From a virus: a DNA stretch of 22,314 nt. The DNA is taken from positions 1 through 22,314 of the IMG/VR virus record IMGVR_UViG_3300049726_000133; one strand, 5' to 3'. The notes beneath the pieces are model-generated. The model did not search any database, was not told the origin of the DNA, and saw only the letters and a list, made by a program, of their open reading frames with translations. Positions 7,404-14,136 of the stretch are shown here, piece by piece. Both the position numbers and the translations under genes were made by a program. Position 1 is the first letter of the stretch, and the number at the start of each line of letters is the position of its first letter.

Positions 7404-8825
7404 ATGTCGAAGATAATAACAGAAGCTGCAACGCTTAAAGCAAAGGCAAGAGGTCTTATCCGTGATCTGGATACCATGCTCGGTGAAAAAGAAGTACCTA
7501 AAGGTTTACGGGATCAAATCCAAAACCTGAAGGATAACTTAAATAAAACATGGGCTGATTTAGCAGACCAGGCGGCCAATGAATCTCTGCAAGAAGCATC
7601 CTCGGTTGGCAGCACCCTGGAAAGCAATATCCATTCAAATGCTACCTATTCGTTCGATTCTTTCTTTTCTCAGGGCGTCATTACTCGTGAGGAATGGAAG
7701 ATCCTACAAAATGCCGCTATGGTAGCTACGGATGCTTTCAGTGTGGCTGTAATGCAAGCAGCCCCGAAACTTTATGAGCGTTTACCCTGGGGAACTCCGG
7801 ATGTTGCAGACAGTTCCATGATGGAAGATAAACCTGCCACAGAAAGTATATTGAGTGATCAGGAGTTCCAGGGTGATGTTGTCCCTCTCTCTGAGGCGGC
7901 TATAGATCGTACTGGAGTATCAAAAATAAAAATCATCGCTCCTGGTTGGGGTTCATCTGGTTATTATTCTCCTGAAGTTCTTCAAAGAGATGGCCCGAAA
8001 GTTTTCACTAAAGGCCTAAAAATGTATTGGGATCATCCTACAACTACAGAGGAAGCCCAACGTCCCGAACGCTCCCTAAAAGATTTAGCCGGAGAATTTA
8101 TTTCAGATGCCACTTATCAAGAGAACGGCAAGTCAGGCCCGGGTCTGTATGGGGATGCAAAGATTTTTGAAAGCTATCAGAAGCCGGTAAATGAATTGGC
8201 TCCTCATATTGGAGTATCAATCAGGGCACTCGGTAAAGCTGAAAATGGCCAGGCCGATGGTAAGAAAGGCCCTATTATTTCAGAGATTTCCGCCGCTCGG
8301 TCTGTGGACTTTGTAACTACAGCCGGTGCGGGCGGTAAAGTACTCGGTTTATTTGAATCAGCTCGCCAACAGCGGGCAACTAACCCTGCTACGGAGGAAA
8401 ATATGCCAGCAGAAAAAACAGATGAAATGAAGGCCGTAGAGGCCCAGCTTGCCGAGGCACAGAAACAATTGGCGACTTTCCAAGAGGCGAAAGTCCTCAC
8501 GGAAGGGCGAGCTGTAATCGTATCCACCTTGAGCGAAGTTAAGGACCTGCCCGAAATGTCCCGTTCCCGTTTGACCGAAAGCGTAAAGCCTGTTGTCAAA
8601 GACGGCGCACTGGATGCTGAGGCAACCAAGATCCATGCCCAGGAAGCGGCGAAAGCCGAAATGAGCTATTTAGCTGGATTGATGAAATCCGGCGTCATTA
8701 CCGGGATGGGTGGGGCTGAACCCCAAGGCCCTAAACCCGAGGTCATTCAGGCCCAACTTGAGGAAGGTTTCAAGGAGATGGGTATGAGTGAAAAAGCCGC
8801 AAAAGTTGCGGCACAAGGAAGGTAA
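7404..8825 (+). CDS. Capsid maturation protease with C-terminal scaffold domain
   Basis: This 473-residue prohead protease-scaffold polyprotein belongs to a U35-like serine protease group that cuts scaffold out of the procapsid. An N-terminal helical part of about 165 residues precedes the protease. The likely catalytic His is in YWDHP (H211) and the likely catalytic Ser in GVSIRA (S272), followed by the family's SVDFVTTAGAGGKVL (300-314). The context PERSLKDLAGEF between them is also typical. From about residue 335 the protein turns into a helical scaffold with a coiled-coil-like KAVEAQLAEAQKQL and a C-terminal EEGFKEMGMSEKAAKVAAQ helix. GGAGG precedes the ATG. A second in-frame start at 8403 is listed separately. 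The major capsid gene lies one gene downstream. Confidence 0.88.
   Translation: MSKIITEAATLKAKARGLIRDLDTMLGEKEVPKGLRDQIQNLKDNLNKTWADLADQAANESLQEASSVGSTLESNIHSNATYSFDSFFSQGVITREEWKILQNAAMVATDAFSVAVMQAAPKLYERLPWGTPDVADSSMMEDKPATESILSDQEFQGDVVPLSEAAIDRTGVSKIKIIAPGWGSSGYYSPEVLQRDGPKVFTKGLKMYWDHPTTTEEAQRPERSLKDLAGEFISDATYQENGKSGPGLYGDAKIFESYQKPVNELAPHIGVSIRALGKAENGQADGKKGPIISEISAARSVDFVTTAGAGGKVLGLFESARQQRATNPATEENMPAEKTDEMKAVEAQLAEAQKQLATFQEAKVLTEGRAVIVSTLSEVKDLPEMSRSRLTESVKPVVKDGALDAEATKIHAQEAAKAEMSYLAGLMKSGVITGMGGAEPQGPKPEVIQAQLEEGFKEMGMSEKAAKVAAQGR
8393..8397 (+). promoter_or_regulatory. Internal ribosome binding site for nested scaffold
   Basis: GGAGG lies five bases before an in-frame ATG at 8403, inside the protease gene. 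Its quality equals that of the real gene starts in this window (compare GGAGG before 7404 and GGAGA before 9709). It sits at the boundary between the protease domain and the scaffold domain. Confidence 0.65.
8403..8825 (+). CDS. Nested capsid scaffold protein (internal start in protease gene)
   Basis: This reads in the protease frame from Met334 and gives a 140-residue product consisting only of the scaffold part. It begins MPAEKTDEMKAVEAQLAEAQ, is strongly helical and rich in Ala, Glu and Lys, and contains a likely coiled coil near its start. The same arrangement is known from lambda, where Nu3 scaffold starts inside the C protease gene. Here the perfect GGAGG at 8393-8397 makes separate synthesis likely and would supply the excess of scaffold over protease that assembly needs. 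The start is predicted from sequence only. Confidence 0.65.
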   Translation: MPAEKTDEMKAVEAQLAEAQKQLATFQEAKVLTEGRAVIVSTLSEVKDLPEMSRSRLTESVKPVVKDGALDAEATKIHAQEAAKAEMSYLAGLMKSGVITGMGGAEPQGPKPEVIQAQLEEGFKEMGMSEKAAKVAAQGR

Positions 8826-8828
8826 ATT

Positions 8829-9695
8829 ATGTCTACTAATCTTGTCAAAAAGCCTGGTTATCGGTTGAGCCTTGCTTGCACCTATCCCGCTTCAGCTATC
8901 GCGTCCGGTATGCCGGTTCGTTATGGAACGCTTACGGGCGTTGCTATGACAAATGGTGATGCAAATAATGTTGCGGTGGTGGACTTAGGTCCCGGTGTAT
9001 ATAACCTCAGCTGCCAGGGCACGGACGGCGGCAATGCTGCAATCGCCGTGGGTGATGGTCTATGGTTTGCGGATTCCGCTGAACCTCGGATTAATAAGGT
9101 CACGTCCGGATATTTCTTCGGCATTGCTCTTGGGGCAGTTGGATCTGGTCTTACAGCTACCATTCCAGTTTTGCACATACCTTCTCCCGGTTCTGGTAAC
9201 CTTGCAGCCGGATCAATCGGCGCAACTCAGTTGGCCTCGAATGCCGTCACAACTGCAAAGATTGCTGCGTTGAATGTCACCGCTGCAAAAATGGCAGCGG
9301 GTGCAGCCGCTGAAGGCGTGGACGGTTCAAAGACCCGCTTTATGGCCAATGCAATGACCACACCTGTTCCAATGCTGATTTACCGCATAGACCAGGCTGC
9401 TGGCGCCAATGCTGATACTGATATTGTCCTGGATCAGAAAATCCGTGTAGTGGATGTATGGGTTGTATTGACTGGGGCAGGCGTTGCGTCGTCCGTTTGT
9501 ACGCTTAAATCAACCGCTAATCCAATTAGCGACGCCATGGCTACAGCGGGGTCACAGAAAGCCGTTGTCCGTTGCGCAACCATTGATGCCACTTATCATG
9601 AGATTGCCGCTGGCGGCAGATTACGGATCACCGGTTCTGCCGGGGCATCTCAGCCCGCACTGACCGCCTATGTTTTGGCAGTACCCATAGCCTAA
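8829..9695 (+). CDS. Capsid cement (DUF2190-like) protein fused to a stalk and outer domain
   Basis: This 288-residue protein has three parts. Residues 1 to about 117 look like a DUF2190 capsid cement/decoration protein: VKKPGYRLSLACTYPASAI near the start, then the IAVGDGLWFAD and FFGIALGAV segments. Residues about 125-155 form a stalk with the register SIGATQLASNAVTTAKIAAL, an Ile/Val-Ala-Lys heptad pattern common in trimeric phage fibre stalks. Residues about 165-288 form a beta-rich outer domain with IRVVDVWVVLTGAGVA and GGRLRITGSAG. Cement proteins of this family are usually only ~110 residues, so the rest is an extension. AAGGAAGG lies shortly before the ATG. It should sit on the shell made by the next gene's product. 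Confidence 0.75.
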   Translation: MSTNLVKKPGYRLSLACTYPASAIASGMPVRYGTLTGVAMTNGDANNVAVVDLGPGVYNLSCQGTDGGNAAIAVGDGLWFADSAEPRINKVTSGYFFGIALGAVGSGLTATIPVLHIPSPGSGNLAAGSIGATQLASNAVTTAKIAALNVTAAKMAAGAAAEGVDGSKTRFMANAMTTPVPMLIYRIDQAAGANADTDIVLDQKIRVVDVWVVLTGAGVASSVCTLKSTANPISDAMATAGSQKAVVRCATIDATYHEIAAGGRLRITGSAGASQPALTAYVLAVPIA

Positions 9696-9708
9696 GGAGA
9701 TATATAAC

Positions 9709-10899
9709 ATGGCTGAATTTTTGAATTTACTTGAAACGATCCGGGGTGAAGAGGCATCCATCCAAAAGTTATTTGGTGGGGAAGGTAAAAATGTCTCCCA
9801 GATGCCGAAAGGCAAAAGCCCGGAATATCTGAAAAAGCTGGCCGAAACTGTCCAGTTCATGAATGATATTTTCACCGGTCGCCGTCCCTCTCACCAACTC
9901 CGGGAAGCGCTTTCCACCTCGGATTTCCCGATGTTGTTTGGGGATGTGATTGACCGCCAGGTTCTGGCAAATTACTACGCGGAACCCGGATGCTGGCCTT
10001 CTTACTGCCACCGGTCGACCGTGCCCGATTTCCGCCTGGTCAACCGCTTTGCAATTAATGGCGGCGAGGCTGTTTTGAGCAGCGTTGCCCAGGGTGAAGA
10101 ATATCCTAACTCTGCCGTTGCCGAGGCCCGCTATCAATACAGCGTGTTGAAATACGGACGCAAGATGCCATTTAACTGGGAAACCCTGATTAATGACGAT
10201 CTGGACGCGTTGAAGGATATCCCCGCCCGGTTTGGCAAAGCGGCACGCCGCAGTGAGGAAAAATTTGCCACCCAGTTGCATGTGCAGGCCGGTGGACCTC
10301 ACGCCACAGTTTACAGCGCAGCTCATCGTAACATCGTCAACCCGACTTATGCCGGAACAGCGTTTACGGTTGTAAATCCCCCTTTGAATATCTTGGGGTT
10401 GCAGGAAGCAATGGCGGTATTTGGGAACATGTTGGACTCGGACGGTGAACCCATCTTGATTGAGTCCTTCGTTTTGGAAGTACCTCCATCTTTGGAAATT
10501 ACAGCCAAAAACATAATGAACGCAGAATCCATCTGGATTGATATGAATGCGGTAGTTCCAGGTCAGGGTTATCTTTCCAGTAACTGGATGAAACAACAGA
10601 TTCAACTGGTTGTCAATCCTTACCTGGCCATTGTGAATACCACCAATGGCGGGACTGCATGGTATCTGCACGCCAATCCCGGTGTGGGACGCCCGGCTTT
10701 TGAAATGGGTTTTCTGCGCGGGTACGAGACGCCTCAGATTTTCATGAAGATGCCGAACCAGTCTACAGTTGGCGGCGGGCCTTCTCCGATGGATGGCGAC
10801 TTTGATACCGATTCGATTGAGTATAAGGTTCGTCATATTTTCGGTGGCGTGGCCGAAGATTTCAAAATGACCGTTGCTTCAACCGGCGCGGGCGTTTAA
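9709..10899 (+). CDS. Major capsid protein (HK97 fold)
   Basis: This 396-residue main shell protein follows scaffold and cement genes in standard order. The first ~65 residues are helical and charged and may be trimmed by the protease as a delta-like domain. Then FPMLFGDVIDRQVLANYYAE (about 73-92) opens the HK97-fold body; the E-loop-like stretch with VAQGEEYPNSAVAEARYQYSV and KYGRKMPFNWETLINDD resembles Mu gpT-type and related siphovirus capsid proteins. The C-terminal part includes GFLRGYETPQIFMK and an IEYKVRHIFGG strand, typical of the A-domain/P-domain end. A TAAGGAGA site precedes the ATG. GC content is high, like TerL. The stop shares a base with the next ATG. Confidence 0.93.
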   Translation: MAEFLNLLETIRGEEASIQKLFGGEGKNVSQMPKGKSPEYLKKLAETVQFMNDIFTGRRPSHQLREALSTSDFPMLFGDVIDRQVLANYYAEPGCWPSYCHRSTVPDFRLVNRFAINGGEAVLSSVAQGEEYPNSAVAEARYQYSVLKYGRKMPFNWETLINDDLDALKDIPARFGKAARRSEEKFATQLHVQAGGPHATVYSAAHRNIVNPTYAGTAFTVVNPPLNILGLQEAMAVFGNMLDSDGEPILIESFVLEVPPSLEITAKNIMNAESIWIDMNAVVPGQGYLSSNWMKQQIQLVVNPYLAIVNTTNGGTAWYLHANPGVGRPAFEMGFLRGYETPQIFMKMPNQSTVGGGPSPMDGDFDTDSIEYKVRHIFGGVAEDFKMTVASTGAGV

Positions 10900-11081
10900 T
10901 GAATAATCAGTTACCTCCGCCTGCGACGGTAACTGAACTGTACCTGGCGGCTATCCTGGTCGAATTACGGAAATTAAATACTCCCAAAATAGACCAGGAT
11001 AGCAAGCCGGTATTGTCTCAGATTAAGCCGGAGGAAGTTATCAAACCTGTAGTAACCATGCGAAAGAAGATAAGAAAATGA
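10899..11081 (+). CDS. Small hypothetical protein after the capsid gene
   Basis: This 60-residue protein lies between the major capsid and the first connector. The ATG overlaps the capsid stop (TAATG) and the stop overlaps the next ATG (ATGA), so it is translated as part of a coupled chain. It has a short helix, TELYLAAILVELRKLN, then a Lys/Pro-rich tail ending MRKKIRK. No known domain is visible. Small proteins at this spot are common in siphoviruses. A role in head completion is only positional inference. Confidence 0.7.
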   Translation: MNNQLPPPATVTELYLAAILVELRKLNTPKIDQDSKPVLSQIKPEEVIKPVVTMRKKIRK

Positions 11082-11464
11082 CCTATTCTTTCAACCTATC
11101 AACAGATGTTGGAAAAGTGCGCTTGATGATCCCGGATAGGGATGAGGCTAATCGTTTCTTTGAAGACGATGAATTGAGCACATTCTTAACCTTGGAGGTT
11201 AATAACATCCGGCGCGCGGCTGCCCTTTCTCTGGAAACAATGGCCTCGGATCAGGCGATGGTGCTGAAAGTAACAAAAATCCTTGATCTCTCTGTTGATG
11301 GAACTCGCGTTGCAACTTCCCTTATGGAACGCGCAAAATTACTGCGTGATCAGGCGACATTCATCGAAGAGCAAGGGGATGCCGGATTTGATGTTGCCGA
11401 AACCGTCGGTAATGATTTTGCCTACCGGGATGTGCTTTATAAGGATTGGCTCAGAAATGGGTAA
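11078..11464 (+). CDS. Head-tail connector (adaptor, HK97 gp6/SPP1 gp15-like)
   Basis: This 128-residue protein probably forms the first ring under the portal. The pattern VGKVRLMIPDRDEANRFFED, then ELSTFLTLEVNNIRRAAALSLETMA, is that of gp6/gp15-type adaptors: a helix bundle that begins with a short DxxxVR.LIPD motif. It ends with a YRDVLYKDWLRNG segment typical of the C-terminal arm. The start overlaps the previous stop by four bases and the end overlaps the next gene by eight. Confidence 0.8.
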   Translation: MTYSFNLSTDVGKVRLMIPDRDEANRFFEDDELSTFLTLEVNNIRRAAALSLETMASDQAMVLKVTKILDLSVDGTRVATSLMERAKLLRDQATFIEEQGDAGFDVAETVGNDFAYRDVLYKDWLRNG

Positions 11465-11825
11465 ATTCATTCACCCCGCTCTGGCTGCGCGTTTGACAAA
11501 TTTTATGACCCGCCAGGTGTCTATTCAGATACCTTCTTCATATCGGGATAGTGTAAAGCAGCAAATAACGAACTACGATACCTTCCTGGATAATCATACT
11601 GAGTTGCCCTGTTTTATTGGGGTAACACAATCAGGCGGTGAAACACGCGGGATAAATGGATCCATAGTAACCACGGGGACAACCATCCAATTGGCGGGTT
11701 ATTACCCACTTATTACTGAAAAGATGCGGGCATTGTTGGACGATGATACAAGCCTGGACATAATCCGAGTAAGGCATGATTCAGCACTCAATATGACAGA
11801 GCTTTTCTGCCAGGTGGTGAAATGA
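11457..11825 (+). CDS. Head closure (SPP1 gp16-like) protein
   Basis: This 122-residue protein is likely the second connector ring, which closes the head and contacts the tail. I chose the ATG at 11457 because the longer reading from 11283 lies wholly inside the adaptor gene and gives an unnatural, Met- and Leu-rich leader. From MGKFIHPALAARLTN it shows the beta-barrel pattern of stopper proteins: ELPCFIGVT, a TTGTTIQLAGYYPLI strand pair, and a closing IIRVRHDSALNMTELFCQVV. It overlaps the adaptor by eight bases and the following small membrane gene by ATGA. Assignment rests on order and pattern, without a unique motif. Confidence 0.75.
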   Translation: MGKFIHPALAARLTNFMTRQVSIQIPSSYRDSVKQQITNYDTFLDNHTELPCFIGVTQSGGETRGINGSIVTTGTTIQLAGYYPLITEKMRALLDDDTSLDIIRVRHDSALNMTELFCQVVK

Positions 11826-11950
11826 GTATCGGTGATATTTATGCCTGGTCACAAATTATAGGGTGCTTGGTTTGTGGGCCGCTCGGGATCATCTTTATAG
11901 CAGCTGTAAAAATTTATGACATGCACAAAAAGAAGGTAAACCGTGGGTGA
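11822..11950 (+). CDS. Small single-pass membrane protein (42 residues)
   Basis: This short gene sits in the head-tail joining block. It starts at an ATG overlapping the upstream stop (ATGA) and reads MSIGDIYAWSQ, then a hydrophobic span of about 20 residues (IIGCLVCGPLGIIFIAAVKI, about 12-31), then a basic tail IYDMHKKKVNRG. The positive charges after the span predict N-terminus out or in the membrane with the tail in the cytoplasm. Its end overlaps the GTG start of the next gene by eight bases, so it fills the only gap in a fully coupled run, which argues that it is real. It could be a small holin-like or assembly-related membrane protein; no function can be assigned. Confidence 0.65.
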   Translation: MSIGDIYAWSQIIGCLVCGPLGIIFIAAVKIYDMHKKKVNRG

Positions 11951-12503
11951 TTCAATTAACGCTAAATTTGTGGGTTTTCCTGAACTCATGAACGCTCTCA
12001 AATTAATGAGTGACGCGGTGGCTGAAAAGCACCTGAAGACGGCTGCCTTAGCCGGTGGATTGCCTATTCAAAATGCTGCCAAAGAAAAAGCGCCTCGCAA
12101 AACTGCCAATCTGGTACGGTCCATCCATGAAATGGTGGTAACAGCAGGCAAGGATTATGTACAGGTTGCCATTGGTACAGATCTAATTTATGCCGCAATC
12201 CATGAATATGGTGGAGAAATTGTTCCGAAACATGGAAAATTTTTAGCCATCCCTTTGACAAAAACCGCCGAAACTTACAAGCCGCGTGATTATCCCGAAC
12301 CGTTACACGTTGTAATCGGAAAGGGAAGCTCCAGCGGGGTACTCATGACCGCCGGTAATGAAGTTATTTATGCCCTGGTAAAGAAAGTGACTATTCCTGC
12401 GCATCCATACATGAGACCAGCCTTTGATGAACAGCAAGAAAAAGCCTTAGCCACAATGGGCGATGTGCTGGGTAAATTGATCGATGGAGCGTGGAAAAAA
12501 TGA
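11943..12503 (+). CDS. HK97 gp10-like tail completion protein
   Basis: This 186-residue protein belongs by pattern to the HK97 gp10 group involved in finishing the tail and joining it to the head. It begins at GTG (11943) with AAGAAGGT a few bases upstream. Family features are a helical N-terminal LKTAALAGGLPIQNAAKEKAP, NLVRSIH, the motif YAAIHEYGG (83-91) and, near the end, IPAHPYMRPAFDEQ at about 150-163, matching the family's usual ...PxxPFxRPA signature. A Lys/Thr-rich insertion lies between the last two motifs. The ATGA at 12500 couples it to the terminator gene. Confidence 0.85.
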   Translation: MGDSINAKFVGFPELMNALKLMSDAVAEKHLKTAALAGGLPIQNAAKEKAPRKTANLVRSIHEMVVTAGKDYVQVAIGTDLIYAAIHEYGGEIVPKHGKFLAIPLTKTAETYKPRDYPEPLHVVIGKGSSSGVLMTAGNEVIYALVKKVTIPAHPYMRPAFDEQQEKALATMGDVLGKLIDGAWKK

Positions 12504-12868
12504 CCCTCGTTCAGGAATCGTTTGTTACCCAGTTGGCTGGTTATGCGCCGTTGTTTTCTCTCATTGGAGAAAATATTTCTCCGTTGCAATTGGAAGAACA
12601 AAGCCCTCTTCCAGCGATAAGTTATTTAACTCTACCCGATGTTGGGGTATTCTCTCATAGTGGGCCGGGGGGATTATCTGCATATCACATGCAAGTAGAT
12701 TGTTATGCTGCAAGTTACATTGGCGCTTTGAACGTTGCTAAACAGGTCGCCGCAGCCCTGGCTAACTGGAATATCGGCGCTGAATATTCCATCCAGGATG
12801 ATCCAAGCGAGCCTGTAACCATGCCCGGACGATACCGGGTAATTGTCGATATATCTTTTATGCTTTAG
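12500..12868 (+). CDS. Tail terminator/completion protein (DUF3168-like)
   Basis: This 122-residue protein probably caps the tail tube and binds the head connector. The ATG at 12500 forms ATGA with the previous stop and has GGAG ten bases upstream; a GTG at 12491 is too close to that site. The pattern FVTQLAGYAPLFSLIGENISPLQ, then PAISYLTLPD, YHMQVDCYAASYIGALNVAKQVAAAL and a final GRYRVIVDISFML, matches the small alpha/beta tail terminators (gpU/gp17-like, DUF3168). In known phages this protein stops tail growth at the length set by the tape measure. It is the last gene in the coupled joining block. Confidence 0.8.
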   Translation: MTLVQESFVTQLAGYAPLFSLIGENISPLQLEEQSPLPAISYLTLPDVGVFSHSGPGGLSAYHMQVDCYAASYIGALNVAKQVAAALANWNIGAEYSIQDDPSEPVTMPGRYRVIVDISFML

Positions 12869-12883
12869 AAAAGGAGTAATATC

Positions 12884-13255
12884 ATGGCTGTTGTACCTAT
12901 TCCAGTTTTTCAAATGCCTGCTAAATATCCTGTTCTTCCCCCGGCTGCGTTAAGTTTGAATATCGGAACCGGGACTTCAATGACCGTTGTAACAGACGGT
13001 GTTAGTTTTCCCTGTACCGGGAATGAGATCATTCTTGTCAAAGGTGGAGCGGCATCCCATGTTCTCACTGTCGCATCAGTGATAGACCAGTTTAAACGGT
13101 CAGGGGATATTGTTTATACCCTGGGTATTGGTTTGATGGCTATCTTTCCACAGATCCAACCTGCTGGGTTTGCTCAACCGGATGGTACCGTGAAAATAAC
13201 AAGTGACGCAAGCGGTACCGATGTCCTTTTTTGGGTAATTCGGCTCACTCAGTAA
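12884..13255 (+). CDS. Small beta-rich phage protein, function unknown
   Basis: This 123-residue protein between the tail terminator and the tail tube is preceded by a good AAAGGAG. It has recurring phage-protein pieces: FPCTGNEIILVKGGAASHVLTV, DIVYTLGIGLMAIFP and DGTVKITSDASGTDVLFWVIRL, the last like the closing strand of a small beta-barrel. Similar proteins are found in other siphoviruses next to head or tail genes and are generally left unnamed. The N-terminal Pro-rich arm PIPVFQMPAKYPVLPP is unusual. A role as a minor virion or decoration protein is inferred from the fold pattern and place. Confidence 0.7.
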   Translation: MAVVPIPVFQMPAKYPVLPPAALSLNIGTGTSMTVVTDGVSFPCTGNEIILVKGGAASHVLTVASVIDQFKRSGDIVYTLGIGLMAIFPQIQPAGFAQPDGTVKITSDASGTDVLFWVIRLTQ

Positions 13256-13258
13256 TAA

Positions 13259-13275
13259 TGCGCATTTTTCGCGCA
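13259..13275 (+). repeat. Short intergenic hairpin upstream of the tail tube gene
   Basis: TGCGC and GCGCA form a perfect five-base stem around a seven-base loop, ending directly before the AAAAAGGA ribosome site of the tail tube gene. No T-run follows, so it is not a + strand terminator. It might protect or expose the ribosome site of a highly expressed gene, or be chance. Confidence 0.35.
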
Positions 13276-13289
13276 AAAAGGAATAAATT

Positions 13290-13718
13290 ATGCCTACACC
13301 TGCTTTAAGTTCATTTAGTACTTTCCTAAAACGGGGAGATGGTGGAGCGCCGGAAAACTTCACGCTTATTGCTGAAGTTGGTGACATCGCCGGGCCATCC
13401 ATGAAAGCCAATACTGACGATGCGACATCCCATTCGTCCTTTGGAGGTTTCCAGGAACAAATCCCCACGACCCTGGCGGTTGGAGATATAAAATTTCCGG
13501 TAAATTTTGTACCCTCTAATGCCACTCACAGTTATTCGGCTGGTCTGATCAAGGACTGGTACAACAAAACTTTGAGAAACTTTCAGATTGTTTTTCCTGA
13601 TTCAACCACCTGGGCCTTTTCGGCCTATGTGATCGGCGTGGATATGAAGGCTCCTGTCAAAGGAACTTTGACCGCTGATATTACATTGTCCGTGACTGGG
13701 GCTCCGACCCTGGCCTAA
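13290..13718 (+). CDS. Major tail tube protein
   Basis: This 142-residue protein is the likely building block of the tail tube, stacked in hexameric rings around the tape measure. It starts FSTFLKRGDGGAPENFTLIAEVGDIAGP, a very typical opening of one siphovirus tail-tube family, and continues with a hydrophobic/acidic TLAVGDIKFPVNFVPSNATHS segment and the closing ADITLSVTGAP strand. A strong AAAAAGGAA lies before the ATG. The gene stands directly before the two tail chaperone frames and the tape measure, the normal order for this part of siphovirus genomes. Confidence 0.9.
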   Translation: MPTPALSSFSTFLKRGDGGAPENFTLIAEVGDIAGPSMKANTDDATSHSSFGGFQEQIPTTLAVGDIKFPVNFVPSNATHSYSAGLIKDWYNKTLRNFQIVFPDSTTWAFSAYVIGVDMKAPVKGTLTADITLSVTGAPTLA

Positions 13719-13728
13719 AGGAATTTAT

Positions 13729-14136
13729 ATGCCACAAGGAAAATTTAAGACGCGAGAAGAAATTTTCGCCGTTGAAGATCTGAAAGCAGAAGAACTTTAT
13801 ATCCCGGAATGGGATACATCTGTTTATGTGCGCGGGTTGACCGGCAAAGAACGGGACGAATTTGAAACCGCCATGATCCAGATGAACGGTAAAAGGACCA
13901 TGTCGCTCAGCCTTGCAAATGTCCGGGCGCGGTTAGTTTCAATGGCCTGTATCCAGGCGGATGGTACGCGGTTATTTTCCCGTAAAGATATCGAAATCCT
14001 GGGTAAAAAATCAGCAGCTGCTTTAGATCGAATTGCTGCCCGTATTCAGGAATTATCTGGATTGCTGCCCGATGACATAAAAGAGTTAACCGAAAATTTT
14101 ACCGAAGGCCAGAGCGAAGATTCTATTTCCAATTAG
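13729..14136 (+). CDS. Tail assembly chaperone, upstream frame (gpG-like)
   Basis: This 135-residue protein is comparable to lambda gpG, which keeps the tape measure soluble and recruits tube protein. It has an acidic N-terminal part with VEDLKAEELYIPEWDTSVYVRGLTGKERDEFE, a stretch widely seen in this chaperone family, and a helical C-terminal half, ALDRIAARIQELSGLLPDDIKELTENF. AAAGGA precedes the ATG. A slippery AAATTTT at 14094-14100 lies twelve codons before the stop and can shift ribosomes to -1, giving the longer G-T product. The tape measure gene follows. Confidence 0.88.
   Translation: MPQGKFKTREEIFAVEDLKAEELYIPEWDTSVYVRGLTGKERDEFETAMIQMNGKRTMSLSLANVRARLVSMACIQADGTRLFSRKDIEILGKKSAAALDRIAARIQELSGLLPDDIKELTENFTEGQSEDSISN
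14094..14100 (+). other. Predicted -1 ribosomal frameshift site (A AAT TTT)
   Basis: In the chaperone reading frame the codons are GAA AAT TTT, giving the X XXY YYZ heptamer A-AAT-TTT. The -1 frame is open from just after a TGA at 14073-14075 to 14456, so slippage must happen in a window of about 60 bases, and this is the only fitting heptamer I see there. A small TGCCC/GGGCA hairpin at 14138-14154 is probably too distant to stimulate the shift. Confidence 0.8.

Noticed and set aside
9769-10836. 355-codon open frame on the - strand opposite the major capsid gene
   Set aside because: The + strand protein is a clear capsid protein; the opposite reading is rich in Arg, Cys and His without domain pattern, a codon-bias shadow.
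11283-11456. Longer N-terminus for the head closure protein
   Set aside because: It lies wholly inside the adaptor gene and reads as a low-complexity leader; the ATG at 11457 fits family length and the eight-base overlap.
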